Source of the DNA: CAVQMB01 sp963713445 | GTDB lineage: Bacteria; Pseudomonadota; Gammaproteobacteria; Competibacterales; Competibacteraceae | Assembly: GCA_963713445.1 (NCBI GenBank) | Contig: CAVQMB010000008.1 | Coordinates: forward strand, 62,001-126,000 | Reading direction: 5' to 3' | DNA length: 64,000 nucleotides | Part shown: one piece after another, positions 17,884-26,816 of the stretch | How the letters are laid out: each line of letters opens with the position of its first letter | Position numbering within the stretch: the first letter of the stretch is position 1 | The notes under the pieces: generated by a model | What the model saw: the letters and a program-made list of their open reading frames with translations, nothing else | Told to the model about the DNA's origin: nothing | Database searches by the model: none | Position numbers and translations under genes: made by a program

Positions 17884-18738
17884 TCACCCCGCCCGGGCGT
17901 GTTTGATGGCGTCGGCGATCAGTGCCAGAAAGTCGTGCTCATCACGTACTGTTGCCGCGTCGTGATAGTCGACCGTATAGCCGTAGCGGTTGGCAATAGC
18001 CTGGTAGCGGGGTAGTCGGTGTGCGACCAGGCGCGGGAACAGCCAGCGGGCAAACGCGTCCGGGTCGACCTGAGCGACATTGTTGACCCCGTGGATGGCC
18101 ATATAATCAGCCAGACCGGTCTCGAGAAAGGCCCGCTGGTAATACAGCGGTTTGGGATGGGCCTCGGCACGCCGGATCAATTCTTGCTCGAGCGCTGCAT
18201 CGCTGCGAATGTAGAGGATCAACGTGTGTTCGCTAAGTAGCTCTAGCGTCGCGCGATCGTCGATTTCACAGATACTGCCGCCGGCGTCGTTCAGGAAATT
18301 GGGATAGCCGTAGATATCGCGGGCGCGCCGGATGAATTCCACTACGTCCCGCAAGGCGCCCACTTCAGCGTCGCGATGTAATTGTTGACGGCACTGGAAC
18401 TCGGGCAGGGTGAGGCCGCCACGCTCGGGATTGCCCAGCTTGCCCAGAAAGCTGGATATCAGCGTGAGGTTATCGACTGTCAGATTACTGCCGATGTAGA
18501 TCGAATCGCTCTTCAGAAGCTCCGCCAGGAAGGGATCCTTCATGGCGTGGCGCTTGATCTCGTCCAGAATCGGTTCGGCCATGTACTTGGTGCCGATCCG
18601 GTAGTCGACCGAATAATGAAACCAAGTCTGTTTGGGAATGCGATTGGCGAGCGTGGTCTTCCCGACGCCTGACATACCCATCAAAGTGACGGCCTTGGCG
18701 GGCCAGGTGTGAAAGCCTTGAGCGTCTTCGAAATGCAT
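17884..18738 (-). CDS. P-loop ATPase/kinase-like protein, function unknown
   Basis: 284 residues. A Walker A motif GMSGVGKTT lies at about 22-30, followed by a long helical region; the later segment ICEIDDRATLELLSEHTLILYIRSD looks like the core strands of a P-loop kinase fold. Homologues are annotated simply as ATPases in many proteobacteria. The phrase FLNDAGGSICEID and absence of a Walker B of ABC type argue for a nucleoside- or metabolite-kinase-like fold rather than a transporter ATPase. No substrate can be given. It lies alone between malate synthase and a membrane gene, on the same strand as both. Confidence 0.7.
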   Translation of the reverse strand: MHFEDAQGFHTWPAKAVTLMGMSGVGKTTLANRIPKQTWFHYSVDYRIGTKYMAEPILDEIKRHAMKDPFLAELLKSDSIYIGSNLTVDNLTLISSFLGKLGNPERGGLTLPEFQCRQQLHRDAEVGALRDVVEFIRRARDIYGYPNFLNDAGGSICEIDDRATLELLSEHTLILYIRSDAALEQELIRRAEAHPKPLYYQRAFLETGLADYMAIHGVNNVAQVDPDAFARWLFPRLVAHRLPRYQAIANRYGYTVDYHDAATVRDEHDFLALIADAIKHARAG

Positions 18739-18861
18739 ACAGTGATAATCTGATAATGTCAGTCGAGGCCGGTCACCATGCTGCGGCGTTCGAGCAATAC
18801 CACGTCGCGCCAGCGTCCTTGGTCGGGCCTGGAGCTCATCCGGGCGCTTGTTTCCGCATTG

Positions 18862-19334
18862 TCAGCCGACAGGCCAGTAACGGCCGCCGGCGGCAACGGC
18901 AACCACGATCAATCCCAGCAGCAGGTTTATGCCCACCAGTCGCCTGATCTGGCCCAGATGGACACTGCCGTCAGTCCACTCGGACGCGGCAACGGCGCGC
19001 TTAAGTCGCTGGAACGGCGCGAAGTAGACGTGCAGGAACAGCAGCATCATCAGGAGACCCAATCCGAACATAATATGAATGTACATTGCAGCATGGGCAA
19101 AGCCGCCGAATACCACGAATACCATCCACAAACCGCTGTGAGTAGTATCAGTATACTAAGCCACACCCAAGGAAAGAACCGCTCGAATACCGCGGCCCAT
19201 AGCCTGAGCCGGTGTTGTGGTTCCAGCGCACCGGCGGCTGGCCGCAGGCACAGATAGGCGAAGAACATGCCGCCGACCCAGAGCACGGCACTCAATACAT
19301 GCAAGGCTAGCACGAGTGACAACGCATGGGGCAT
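18862..19334 (-). pseudogene. CopD-like integral membrane protein gene interrupted by a frameshift
   Basis: Two adjacent frames together encode one protein of about 157 residues. The first begins at ATG 19334 after GGGAGGT and reads PHALSLVLALHVLSAVLWVGG...LSILILLT. The second continues SGLWMVFVVFGGFAHAAMYIHIM...GLIVVAVAAGGRY to a stop at 18862. Continuity is restored by adding one base at about 19136-19142 (minus strand ACAGCGG), where LLT should run into SGLWM. Four membrane helices and the histidines of HVLSAVLWVGG and MYIHIMFG match small CopD-family proteins. Both halves look conserved and free of other damage, so the shift is either very recent or a sequence error. Confidence 0.75.
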
Positions 19335-19358
19335 TGCACTACCTCCCATAGAAAATGT

Positions 19359-21029
19359 TCAATGTTGCTGGCCCAACTTGGCCCAAGTGTCGCGCAGTGT
19401 AACCGTGCGGTTGAATATCAGGGCGCCGGGCCGCGAGTCCACATTGTCAACACAGAAATAGCCCAACCGTTCGAACTGGACGCGCTGCTCCGCCACGGCC
19501 TCTGCCAGGCTGGGCTCGACCAGCGCGGTGGTTATGGTTTCCATCGAAGCCGCATTAAGTTGCTCCCGGAACTCCCGGCTGTTGGGGTCGGGGACGCCGA
19601 ACAGGCGATCGCAGAGCCGTATTTCGGCCGGGATCGCATGGGCCGCAGAGACCCAGTGGATAACACCTTTTACGGTGCGGTCACGGCTTGCCGGATCGTA
19701 GCTCGCACGCAGTTCGATGATATTCCCGAGATCATCTTTGATCACCTCGTCGCAACGGATAACGTATGTGTTGCGCAACTTGACCTCACGACCCGGAGCG
19801 AGCCGGAAAAACTTGCGCGGTGGTTCCTCCAGGAAATCGTCGCGGTCGATATAGATCACTCGCGACAGCGGAACCTGACGGCTGCCGAACGAGGGATCCT
19901 TGGGGTGGCATGGGGCCTCGAAATGCTCCACCTGATCCACGGGGTAGTTGTGCAAAACCACTCGCAGCGGGCGTAGTACCGCCATGGCGCGCGGTGCGCT
20001 GCGATTCAGGTCGTCACGTACGCAGTTTTCGAGCAGGCCGAGCTCGATCCGGTTGTCCTGCTTGGTCACCCCGATGCGCTCGCAGAAGTCGCGGATCGCC
20101 GCCGGTGTGAAGCCACGTCGTCGCATGCCGGCGATAGTGGGCATGCGGGGATCGTCCCAGCCTGAGACATAACCTTCGTCTACCAGTGCATTCAGTAGCC
20201 GCTTGCTCATTACCGTAAAATCCAGATTGAGCCGTGAAAACTCGTACTGACGCGGCTGGCAGGGGACGCTCAGATGTTCCAGAAACCACTCGTACAGCGC
20301 CCGATGATCTTCGAATTCCAGCGTGCAGAGCGAGTGGGTGACACCCTCGATTGCATCCGACTGACCGTGGGTGAAATCGTACAGCGGATAAATGCACCAT
20401 TTATCGCCGGTGCGGTGATGGCGGGCGTGGCGGATCCGGTAGAGCACCGGGTCACGCAGGTTGAGGTTGGGCGAGCGCATGTTGATTTTGGCGCGCAGTA
20501 CGCACTCGCCTTCCTTGAGTTCACCGTTCTTCATCCGTTCAAACAGCGCCAGATTCTCTTCCACACTGCGATTGCGAAACGGGCTATCGAGGCCCGGCTC
20601 AGTGAGTGTTCCGCGGTTCGCACGTATCTGCTCCGCAGTCTGACTGTCCACATAAGCCAGGCCTTCACGGATTAGTTCGATCGCCCACTCATACAGTTGA
20701 TCGAAATAGTCTGAGGCATGATAGAGGTGCCCGTTCCAGTCGAATCCCAACCAGCGCACGTCACGCTTTATCGACTCGGTGTATTCCTCCGTTTCCTTAA
20801 GCGGATTGGTGTCATCCAGACGCAGATGGCAGTGTCCGTCGAAATCGCGGGCCAGGCCGAAATTCAGACAGATCGACTTGGCATGACCGATGTGCAGATA
20901 ACCGTTGGGCTCGGGCGGAAATCGCGTAACCACCTGCTTGACCCGACCGCTGCTGAGGTCCCGTTCTACGATCTGGCGGATGAAGTTGGTCGGTACGACT
21001 GCTGCTGTACCGGTTTCGATTTGACTCAT
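19359..21029 (-). CDS. glnS: Glutaminyl-tRNA synthetase
   Basis: 556 residues, the usual size. Charges tRNA-Gln directly, a trait of gamma- and betaproteobacteria and few other bacteria. Class I marks: PPEPNGYLHIGHAKSI with HIGH at 46-49, and the KMSKR-equivalent VMSKRLL at about 270. The C-terminal anticodon-binding beta-barrels follow, including the RDTWAK ending. Its presence is evidence for a gammaproteobacterial background. A consensus -10 box lies upstream. Confidence 0.97.
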   Translation of the reverse strand: MSQIETGTAAVVPTNFIRQIVERDLSSGRVKQVVTRFPPEPNGYLHIGHAKSICLNFGLARDFDGHCHLRLDDTNPLKETEEYTESIKRDVRWLGFDWNGHLYHASDYFDQLYEWAIELIREGLAYVDSQTAEQIRANRGTLTEPGLDSPFRNRSVEENLALFERMKNGELKEGECVLRAKINMRSPNLNLRDPVLYRIRHARHHRTGDKWCIYPLYDFTHGQSDAIEGVTHSLCTLEFEDHRALYEWFLEHLSVPCQPRQYEFSRLNLDFTVMSKRLLNALVDEGYVSGWDDPRMPTIAGMRRRGFTPAAIRDFCERIGVTKQDNRIELGLLENCVRDDLNRSAPRAMAVLRPLRVVLHNYPVDQVEHFEAPCHPKDPSFGSRQVPLSRVIYIDRDDFLEEPPRKFFRLAPGREVKLRNTYVIRCDEVIKDDLGNIIELRASYDPASRDRTVKGVIHWVSAAHAIPAEIRLCDRLFGVPDPNSREFREQLNAASMETITTALVEPSLAEAVAEQRVQFERLGYFCVDNVDSRPGALIFNRTVTLRDTWAKLGQQH

Positions 21030-21084
21030 AACAGGCGATCCCGTAGCCCTGGTGACTGGTCCGGATGGACGTGCGAAACCGAGT

Positions 21085-21090
21085 ATTATA
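21085..21090 (-). promoter_or_regulatory. Putative -10 box of glnS
   Basis: The minus strand reads TATAAT exactly, about 56 nt before the glnS ATG, preceded by CTCG. The hexamer 17 nt upstream is TGCGGT, a poor -35. Transcription would begin near 21078. Confidence 0.45.
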
Positions 21091-21166
21091 CGAGTGCTTG
21101 CTTACAGACCGCATCCATTGTCGTTGTGCGCTGGCCGTTGCGGTAGCGACAGCTTGTCACACTGGA

Positions 21167-22513
21167 TCAGGCTGCCCGCTGGGCGGTGCTGGTGATGTGC
21201 GTGCCGAGCAATGCCCGAACGCGCCCCGCCAGATAGACCGAACCGGCGACAGCGAGCAAATCGTGTTCAGCCAGTTCGGCACGAACTTGTTCCAGCGCGT
21301 GGGCCGGGTCGTCAATACAGCGCATCGACAGTCCTGGTGCCCAGGCTGCAAGCTGGGCGGCAATTGCTTGCGGTGCCTGGGATCGTTGCGGATCGGCCCG
21401 GGTAATGGTGACGCGATCGCCGTCGCTCAGCAACTCGGCCACAGTCGGGCCGGGCGACTTACCTTTGGTGAAGGACAGCAGCCAGTGGCGCCGTGTCGCC
21501 GGGAGCCGCTCGATGACCTCCCGTAAGGCGCGTGCTGATGCCACGGTATGAGCGCCGTCAACCACCAGCCAGGGTGCCTTGCCGAGTATCTCGCAGCGAC
21601 CCGGCAGACGGACCGTTGACAGAGCCAGTTGGACTGTCTTGGGCAGTTCGGCGATGCCGAACTGCCGGGCACAGGCAATGGCCAGCGCAGCGTTGACAGT
21701 CTGGTGTGCGCCAGGTAGTGCCAGCGAGCAATCTATGCGCAGGCCGGGCGCGTGGTACGCAAACTCGTAGCCTAGTGCGTACGGTGTGCTGGTCTGATAA
21801 AAGGCGTCACCGTAGCACAGCAAGGGCGCTGCCTGGGACTTGGCCCGTTGTGTAACAACCCGGGCGGCGGCTGGTGTTAGCGGACCGCAAACCGTCGTAA
21901 CCCCCGGTTTGATGATGCCCGCTTTTTCAGCCGCAATCGCGGCCACAGTATCGCCCAGCTTATCAGTGTGCTCCAGTTCCACTCCGGTGATACAGCAGAC
22001 CCTCGGTTCAACCACGTTGGTCGCATCCAGCCGGCCACCGATGCCGACCTCGACAATGGCAGCCTCCACGCCAGCTCGACGGAATAGCAACAGGGCCGCC
22101 GCGGTGGCAGTGTCGAAAAAACCGGGCCGAGTGTTGCCGGGTCCGCTCAGCAGGGCCTCAACGGCGGGTCGTACGTGCTCCATCAGGGCAGCGAAATCGG
22201 TTTCCGGCAGCGCCGTGCCGTTGAGCCTGAAACGCTCTCGCCAGTGGCTGAGATGGGGCGACGTGTAGGTGCCGACTTTCAGCCCCGCGGCGCGCAAGAT
22301 GGCTTCCACCAGCAACGCGGTTGAACCCTTGCCCTTGGAACCCGTGACGTGGATCACTGGAAGGCCGTGATGCGGATTGCCGAGTCGTGCCAGCAGAGCG
22401 GCCACGGCCTGCTGGGCCTGAGCCGCCCGGGTTGCGTAACAACGGGGTTCGTCCAGGACCAGGCTTTCCAGAAAAGCGGCTGCCTGGTCGGGACTACCGA
22501 TTACATTGTTCAT
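21167..22513 (-). CDS. folC: Bifunctional dihydrofolate synthase/folylpolyglutamate synthase
   Basis: 448 residues from ATG 22513, which overlaps the folD stop as ATGA; an extension to 22552 would lie wholly inside folD. FolC adds glutamate to dihydropteroate and then further glutamates to reduced folates, a Mur-ligase-like ATP-dependent ligation. Seen: the P-loop GSKGKGS (58-64), the motif VEVGIGGRLDATNVV and the C-terminal ligase domain with DGAHTVAS. Coupling to folD places folate making and C1-folate oxidation in one transcript. Beside the divergent corrinoid/methylfolate operon this is suggestive. Confidence 0.95.
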   Translation of the reverse strand: MNNVIGSPDQAAAFLESLVLDEPRCYATRAAQAQQAVAALLARLGNPHHGLPVIHVTGSKGKGSTALLVEAILRAAGLKVGTYTSPHLSHWRERFRLNGTALPETDFAALMEHVRPAVEALLSGPGNTRPGFFDTATAAALLLFRRAGVEAAIVEVGIGGRLDATNVVEPRVCCITGVELEHTDKLGDTVAAIAAEKAGIIKPGVTTVCGPLTPAAARVVTQRAKSQAAPLLCYGDAFYQTSTPYALGYEFAYHAPGLRIDCSLALPGAHQTVNAALAIACARQFGIAELPKTVQLALSTVRLPGRCEILGKAPWLVVDGAHTVASARALREVIERLPATRRHWLLSFTKGKSPGPTVAELLSDGDRVTITRADPQRSQAPQAIAAQLAAWAPGLSMRCIDDPAHALEQVRAELAEHDLLAVAGSVYLAGRVRALLGTHITSTAQRAA

Positions 22514-23382
22514 CCGACTGCCGGTTCGTCCAGCCGATGCTGACGGCAGCAAGCTGTCAGTGTGTTCTTCAGCAGACAGGCGATGGTCATGGGGCCGACC
22601 CCTCCCGGCACCGGCGTGATGGCACCCGCGACCTCGGCCACGCTGGCAAAGTCGACATCTCCGACTAGGCGCTGGCGGCCATCTTCCTCGATTCTGTTAA
22701 TGCCGACGTCGATAACGGTGGCGCCGGGTTTGACCCAATCGCCGGGAACCATGCGCGGGCGGCCGACCGCAGCCACCAGAATATCGGCGCGCCGGCAGGT
22801 GGCCGCGAGATCACGGGTACGTGAGTGGGCTATGGTGACAGTGCAGTTGGCACCCAGCAGCAACTGGGCCATTGGCTTGCCGACGATATTGGACCGGCCT
22901 AACACCACGGCTTCCTGACCATCAAGCCTGCCCAGTCGGTCCTGCAGCAGCAGCAGACAACCGAGCGGGGTGCACGGCACCAGAGCGGGTTCGCCAATCG
23001 CAAGGCGGCCCGCGTTGAGCGGATGAAATCCGTCCACATCCTTGTCCGGGTTGATGGTATTCAGGACGGTCTTGCTGTCAATGTGCGCTGGCAGCGGCAG
23101 TTGTACCAGGATGCCGTGGACCTGCGGGTCATTGTTGAGCTGTGTGACCAGTGCCAGCAGATCCGATTGGGCCGTTGTGGCGGGCAGCCTGTGTTCGATC
23201 GAACGCATACCGATTTCGCGGGCCTGTTTGCCTTTGTTGCGAACGTACACCTGACTGGCTGGATCCTCGCCGACCAGAACAACGGCTAGACCGGGTGTCA
23301 GATCATGCAGGACAGCAACCTGTTGGCTCAGGGTGGCCCGGAGGTTTGCTGCAAACGCTTTGCCATCAATGATTTCGGCCAT
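22510..23382 (-). CDS. folD: Methylenetetrahydrofolate dehydrogenase/methenyltetrahydrofolate cyclohydrolase
   Basis: 290 residues from ATG 23382 (GAGAAG upstream); a reading from 23451 has no support. FolD interconverts 5,10-methylene-H4F and 10-formyl-H4F with NADP. Family marks: YVRNKGKQAREIGM with the catalytic Lys, VQLPLPAHI, DVDGFHPLN and VLGRSNIVGKPMAQLLL, then GAITPVPGGVGPMT. It is divergent from the corrinoid operon (263 bp between starts) and would carry the next oxidation steps after MetF for methyl groups entering as methyl-H4F. It is followed by folC through an ATGA overlap. Confidence 0.96.
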   Translation of the reverse strand: MAEIIDGKAFAANLRATLSQQVAVLHDLTPGLAVVLVGEDPASQVYVRNKGKQAREIGMRSIEHRLPATTAQSDLLALVTQLNNDPQVHGILVQLPLPAHIDSKTVLNTINPDKDVDGFHPLNAGRLAIGEPALVPCTPLGCLLLLQDRLGRLDGQEAVVLGRSNIVGKPMAQLLLGANCTVTIAHSRTRDLAATCRRADILVAAVGRPRMVPGDWVKPGATVIDVGINRIEEDGRQRLVGDVDFASVAEVAGAITPVPGGVGPMTIACLLKNTLTACCRQHRLDEPAVG

Positions 23383-23645
23383 AGTGCTTCTCACTGAAAC
23401 GGGTATGGTGCGGGGTCGGAGCGTATGGACTGGCGACCACCGTGCTACCACGACAAAGGAAGATCATGTCGGGTTCGACCGCATTGTGCCGGAACCCGGG
23501 GATGGACTGTAGACCAGCGCAAATGACGGTGTCGCATTTCGGATACCCTGCGTCGCTGTAACGCCAGCAGTGGCGGGGGGCGAGCGCCTAATCTGCTTCC
23601 GTTCTGCGCAGTTGCGCTCCCACCGGGCCGTGGAAGAGGTTGATC

Positions 23646-24362
23646 ATGGCGGCAGAAGACCAATACGACGACGAAGAACTGGATCTCAGCTCACTCGACG
23701 ATGCGGAACTCGTCGAGCAGATGCATGACGATTTATACAATGGTCTCAGGGAGGAAATCGAAGAAAGTACACAGATTCTACTTGACCGCGGCTGGACCCC
23801 GAAGCGGGTGCTCGACGAGGCGCTGGTGGAGGGGATGCGCATAGTGGGTGTCGATTTTCGCGATGGCATCCTATTCGTGCCGGAAGTGCTGATGGCTGCC
23901 AATGCGATGAAGGGTGGCATGGGTATCCTGCGGCCGTTGCTGGCGGAGACCGGTGCACCGCCGATCGGCAAAATGGTGATCGGGACGGTCAAGGGGGATA
24001 TCCACGATATCGGCAAGAACCTGGTCTCCATGATGATGGAAGGCGCCGGGTTTGAGGTGATAGACCTGGGTATCAACAACCCGGTCGAGAACTATCTGAA
24101 AGCTATCGAGGAGCATAAGCCGGATATCCTCGGTATGTCGGCGCTGCTCACTACCACAATGCCCTACATGAAAGTCGTGATCGACGAGATGACCAAACTT
24201 GGTATCCGCGACGATTATGTGGTGCTGGTCGGCGGCGCGCCGCTCAATGAAGAGTTCGGCCGTGCTGTGGGTGCCGATGGCTATTGCCGAGATGCGGCGG
24301 TGGCGGTGGAAACGGCCAAGGAGTTCATGGCGCGGCGTCATAACCGGCGCGTTACCGCCTGA
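23646..24362 (+). CDS. Corrinoid (methylcobamide) protein of a methyltransferase system
   Basis: 238 residues from ATG 23646 with GGAAGAGG at 23632-23639. An N-terminal helical cap (about 20-105) precedes a B12-binding Rossmann domain with the base-off/His-on motif D118-x-H120-x-x-G123 (GDIHDIGKN), the later MSALLTTTM and VLVGGAPLNEEFG. Such MttC/MtbC-type proteins shuttle a methyl group from a substrate-specific MttB-family methyltransferase to a second methyltransferase. An unusual acidic N-terminus (YDDEELDLSSLDDAE) precedes the cap. It is the first gene of an eight-gene run; no B12 riboswitch is evident upstream. Confidence 0.93.
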   Translation: MAAEDQYDDEELDLSSLDDAELVEQMHDDLYNGLREEIEESTQILLDRGWTPKRVLDEALVEGMRIVGVDFRDGILFVPEVLMAANAMKGGMGILRPLLAETGAPPIGKMVIGTVKGDIHDIGKNLVSMMMEGAGFEVIDLGINNPVENYLKAIEEHKPDILGMSALLTTTMPYMKVVIDEMTKLGIRDDYVVLVGGAPLNEEFGRAVGADGYCRDAAVAVETAKEFMARRHNRRVTA

Positions 24363-24383
24363 GCGCGGGTAAGAGGTGGGGCA

Positions 24384-24977
24384 GTGGCCGAGCGTCGTGA
24401 CCTGTTAATCATAGCCTGTGGTGCGCTGGCACACGAAATCGTGACGCTTAAGCGCATCAATGGCTGGGAACACATGACGATTCAGTGCCTGCCTGCTGAA
24501 CTGCACAACAGACCTGGCCAGATTCCGGATGCGGTGCGGGCTAAGTTGAAGGCTGCGCAGCAACGGTTTGATCAGGTATTCGTAGCCTATGCGGATTGCG
24601 GCACCGGCGGACTGCTGGACAAGGTGCTGACGGAATATGGGGTCGAGCGCATCCCGGGCGCCCATTGCTACCAGTTCTTCGGAGAAGGAACGTTTGACCG
24701 GTTAGCCGACGCTGAACCCGGGAGTTTTTATCTCACCGATTTTCTGCTCCGTCATTTTGACCGACTGGTGTGGCGCGGTATGGGGCTAGATCGCCATCCC
24801 GAGCTGCACACCATGATGTTCGGTAATTACCGGCGCCTGGTTTACCTGGCCCAGTCGGAACAGCCTGGAAGAGTAGACCAGGCACGCGCTATCGCCGACC
24901 GGCTCGGGCTTGAGTTGGTTTATCAATACACCGGCTACGGTGGCCTGCAACAGGCCCTGGCGCGGATTGCGGCATAA
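24384..24977 (+). CDS. DUF1638 domain protein
   Basis: 197 residues with a GTG start after AAGAGG. The opening RDLLIIACGALAHEIVTLKR and the central FVAYADCGTGGLLDKVL and GAHCYQFFGEGTFD are the conserved blocks of DUF1638. These carry invariant Cys, His and Glu residues suggestive of metal or cofactor binding. Members occur repeatedly next to corrinoid methyltransfer genes, so a role in cobamide or methyl handling is likely, but no activity is known to me. Gaps of 21 and 3 bp on either side show that it belongs to the operon. Confidence 0.85.
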   Translation: MAERRDLLIIACGALAHEIVTLKRINGWEHMTIQCLPAELHNRPGQIPDAVRAKLKAAQQRFDQVFVAYADCGTGGLLDKVLTEYGVERIPGAHCYQFFGEGTFDRLADAEPGSFYLTDFLLRHFDRLVWRGMGLDRHPELHTMMFGNYRRLVYLAQSEQPGRVDQARAIADRLGLELVYQYTGYGGLQQALARIAA

Positions 24978-24980
24978 GCG

Positions 24981-25283
24981 ATGGCTAAACTCATCACCGT
25001 GTACTGGCGTGATATCCCTGCCCAGGTCATCGCCAAAGCCGGCCGAACCAGCGCGAAGGTACAGTTGCCTGAACGTTTCCAGGTCGCCATCGACCGGGCC
25101 GCGATGCGGGCCGGCAAAGGTGCCAGCGACAAATATCTGGATGACTGGCGGCGCGAGGCCGGTTCCTGCGAAGGCGATCTCGAGGCCGCCGCTCGGGCCA
25201 AGGCCGAGCGGTTGGAGGCCGCGTTCCCCGAGGCGCTGTTGGAACGCATGGTCAAGGCCGGCGGCCAGCGCCCCGCCGACTGA
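24981..25283 (+). CDS. Virulence_fact-family small protein
   Basis: 100 residues, ATG three bases after the DUF1638 stop. The sequence ITVYWRDIPAQVIAK, then RFQVAIDRAAMRAG and YLDDWRRE, matches the small domain family named virulence factor, a label with no functional content here. It is charged and soluble with no signal peptide. Its constant company with DUF1638, MetV-like and corrinoid genes suggests an accessory or structural role in the methyl-transfer complex (inference). Confidence 0.8.
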   Translation: MAKLITVYWRDIPAQVIAKAGRTSAKVQLPERFQVAIDRAAMRAGKGASDKYLDDWRREAGSCEGDLEAAARAKAERLEAAFPEALLERMVKAGGQRPAD

Positions 25284-25308
25284 TACAGATTTCTGGAGGA
25301 TTTGCCTA

Positions 25309-25800
25309 ATGTATGCCGTGCGCCGGTGGTCGGTGCGGCACGCCGGTTTTCTCGAGCGGCTGTACCAATGGTTCGAGAAGACCCTGGTGGTCCTGCACCC
25401 GTTATTGCGAACGATCGGTTTTCAGCGTCTGGAGCGACCGGTGGCGGCGGTCGAAAAGAGCGTAAAGGGTTTCATGTTCGACTGTCAGATGTGTGGTCAG
25501 TGCGTGCTCAGCTCGACCGGCATGTCGTGCCCGATGAATTGCCCCAAACAACTGCGTAATGGACCCTGCGGAGGAGTTCGCGCCAACGGTAACTGCGAAG
25601 TCAAGCCGGAAATGCGTTGCGTATGGTTCGAGGCCAGCGAGGGTGCGAAGCGAATGCATTCCGGTATGTCGATACAGCTGGTGCAATTCCCGGTCGATCG
25701 GCGCTTACAGGGTCGCTCGTCATGGTTGCGCGCAGTTCAGCTGCGAGTGGCTGATAAGTCAGCCGAGAAGATCAACTCCAACGAGGAACGATCAGTATGA
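25309..25800 (+). CDS. MetV-like protein (methylenetetrahydrofolate reductase C-terminal domain, cysteine-rich)
   Basis: 163 residues from ATG 25309 (CTGGAGGA upstream). Cysteines at 59, 62, 65, 74, 78, 87, 96 and 104, in the pattern CQMCGQC, TGMSCPMNCPK and NGPCGGV, define the family found fused to or beside MetF in acetogens (MetV) and in many corrinoid systems. The cysteines probably bind zinc or an iron-sulfur cluster. In MetVF-type enzymes this subunit partners MetF and may pass electrons. Its stop overlaps the metF start as ATGA, in line with a stoichiometric complex. Confidence 0.85.
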   Translation: MYAVRRWSVRHAGFLERLYQWFEKTLVVLHPLLRTIGFQRLERPVAAVEKSVKGFMFDCQMCGQCVLSSTGMSCPMNCPKQLRNGPCGGVRANGNCEVKPEMRCVWFEASEGAKRMHSGMSIQLVQFPVDRRLQGRSSWLRAVQLRVADKSAEKINSNEERSV

Positions 25801-26816
25801 TCTTCGACGACGAGCCGGTTCCCGGTTATTCGCTGCCGATCCTGCCGGGGCATGTGTCACCCGGGCGCTTCGAGCGCGTCCTGCGGGCAGGTAAGTTTGC
25901 CGTCACCACCGAGATCGCACCGCCCGACTCCGCTGACCCGGAAGAGGTCTATGAACGGGGCCGGGTGTTCGATGGCTGTGTCGACGCCATCAACGTCACC
26001 GATGGCTCGGGAGCGAACTGCCACATGTCCAGCATTAGCGTTTGCTCGCTGCTGACTCGCCTGGGCTATGCCGTCGTCACTCAGATTTCCTGCCGCGACC
26101 GCAACCGTATCGCCATTCAGGGCGATGTGCTGGGGGCGGCGGCGATGGGATCGGCCAACATTCTGTGCCTGACCGGCGACGGCGTGCAAGCGGGTGACCA
26201 CCCGCAGGCCAAGCCGGTATTCGACCTCGACTGCATGTCGCTGCTCGAGCTGATCCGTACGATGCGCGATGAGTCACACTTTCAGAGTGGCCGCAAGCTG
26301 ACCTCGCCGCCACGCGTGTTCCTGGGCGCGGCAGCCAATCCATTCGCCCCGCCGTTCGATTTCCGTCCACTGCGACTGGCCAAGAAAGTGGCCGCTGGTG
26401 CGCAGTTTGTGCAGACCCAGTGGTGTTACGATCTCGATCTACTCAAGCAATACATGCAGCGGGTGCGCGACATGGGATTGCATGAGAAAGTCTTCATTCT
26501 GGTCGGGGTTGGGCCGCTGGCATCGGCCAAGGCAGCCGAGTGGATCCGCACCAATGTTCCCGGTATCCATATCCCCGATGACGTCGTCAAGCGCCTGCGC
26601 GGGGCCGAGAAGCAGAAGCTCGAGGGGCGCAAACTCTGCATCGAGCTGATTCAGCAGGTGCGCGACATCGAGGGCATCGCCGGCGTTCACGTAATGGCCT
26701 ATCGTCAAGAAGAGGCTGTGGCCGAGATCATCGACCGCTCCGGTGTTCTTGAAGGTCGCATTCCGTGGTATCCAGACCGCGATAAATACTTGTCAAAACA
26801 GAGAATTGCATCATGA
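25797..26816 (+). CDS. metF: Methylenetetrahydrofolate reductase (MetF family)
   Basis: 339 residues. FAD-dependent TIM-barrel enzyme interconverting 5-methyl-H4F and 5,10-methylene-H4F. Seen: FAVTTEIAPPDSADPEEV near the N-terminus, NVTDGSGANCHMSS, ILCLTGDGV and AKKVAAGAQFVQTQWCYD. It starts within the metV-like stop (ATGA) and ends overlapping the next start (ATGA), so three genes are translationally coupled. In this operon it probably runs in the oxidative direction, turning methyl-H4F made from demethylation into methylene-H4F for FolD. A biosynthetic role in methionine supply cannot be excluded. Confidence 0.92.
   Translation: MIFDDEPVPGYSLPILPGHVSPGRFERVLRAGKFAVTTEIAPPDSADPEEVYERGRVFDGCVDAINVTDGSGANCHMSSISVCSLLTRLGYAVVTQISCRDRNRIAIQGDVLGAAAMGSANILCLTGDGVQAGDHPQAKPVFDLDCMSLLELIRTMRDESHFQSGRKLTSPPRVFLGAAANPFAPPFDFRPLRLAKKVAAGAQFVQTQWCYDLDLLKQYMQRVRDMGLHEKVFILVGVGPLASAKAAEWIRTNVPGIHIPDDVVKRLRGAEKQKLEGRKLCIELIQQVRDIEGIAGVHVMAYRQEEAVAEIIDRSGVLEGRIPWYPDRDKYLSKQRIAS

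Noticed and set aside
23383..23645. Possible cobalamin riboswitch before the corrinoid operon
   Set aside because: I looked for the B12-box and the conserved upstream core on both strands and found neither. A short GGGTTC/GAACCC hairpin and a CGCCA/TGGCG hairpin are present but do not fit the riboswitch layout.
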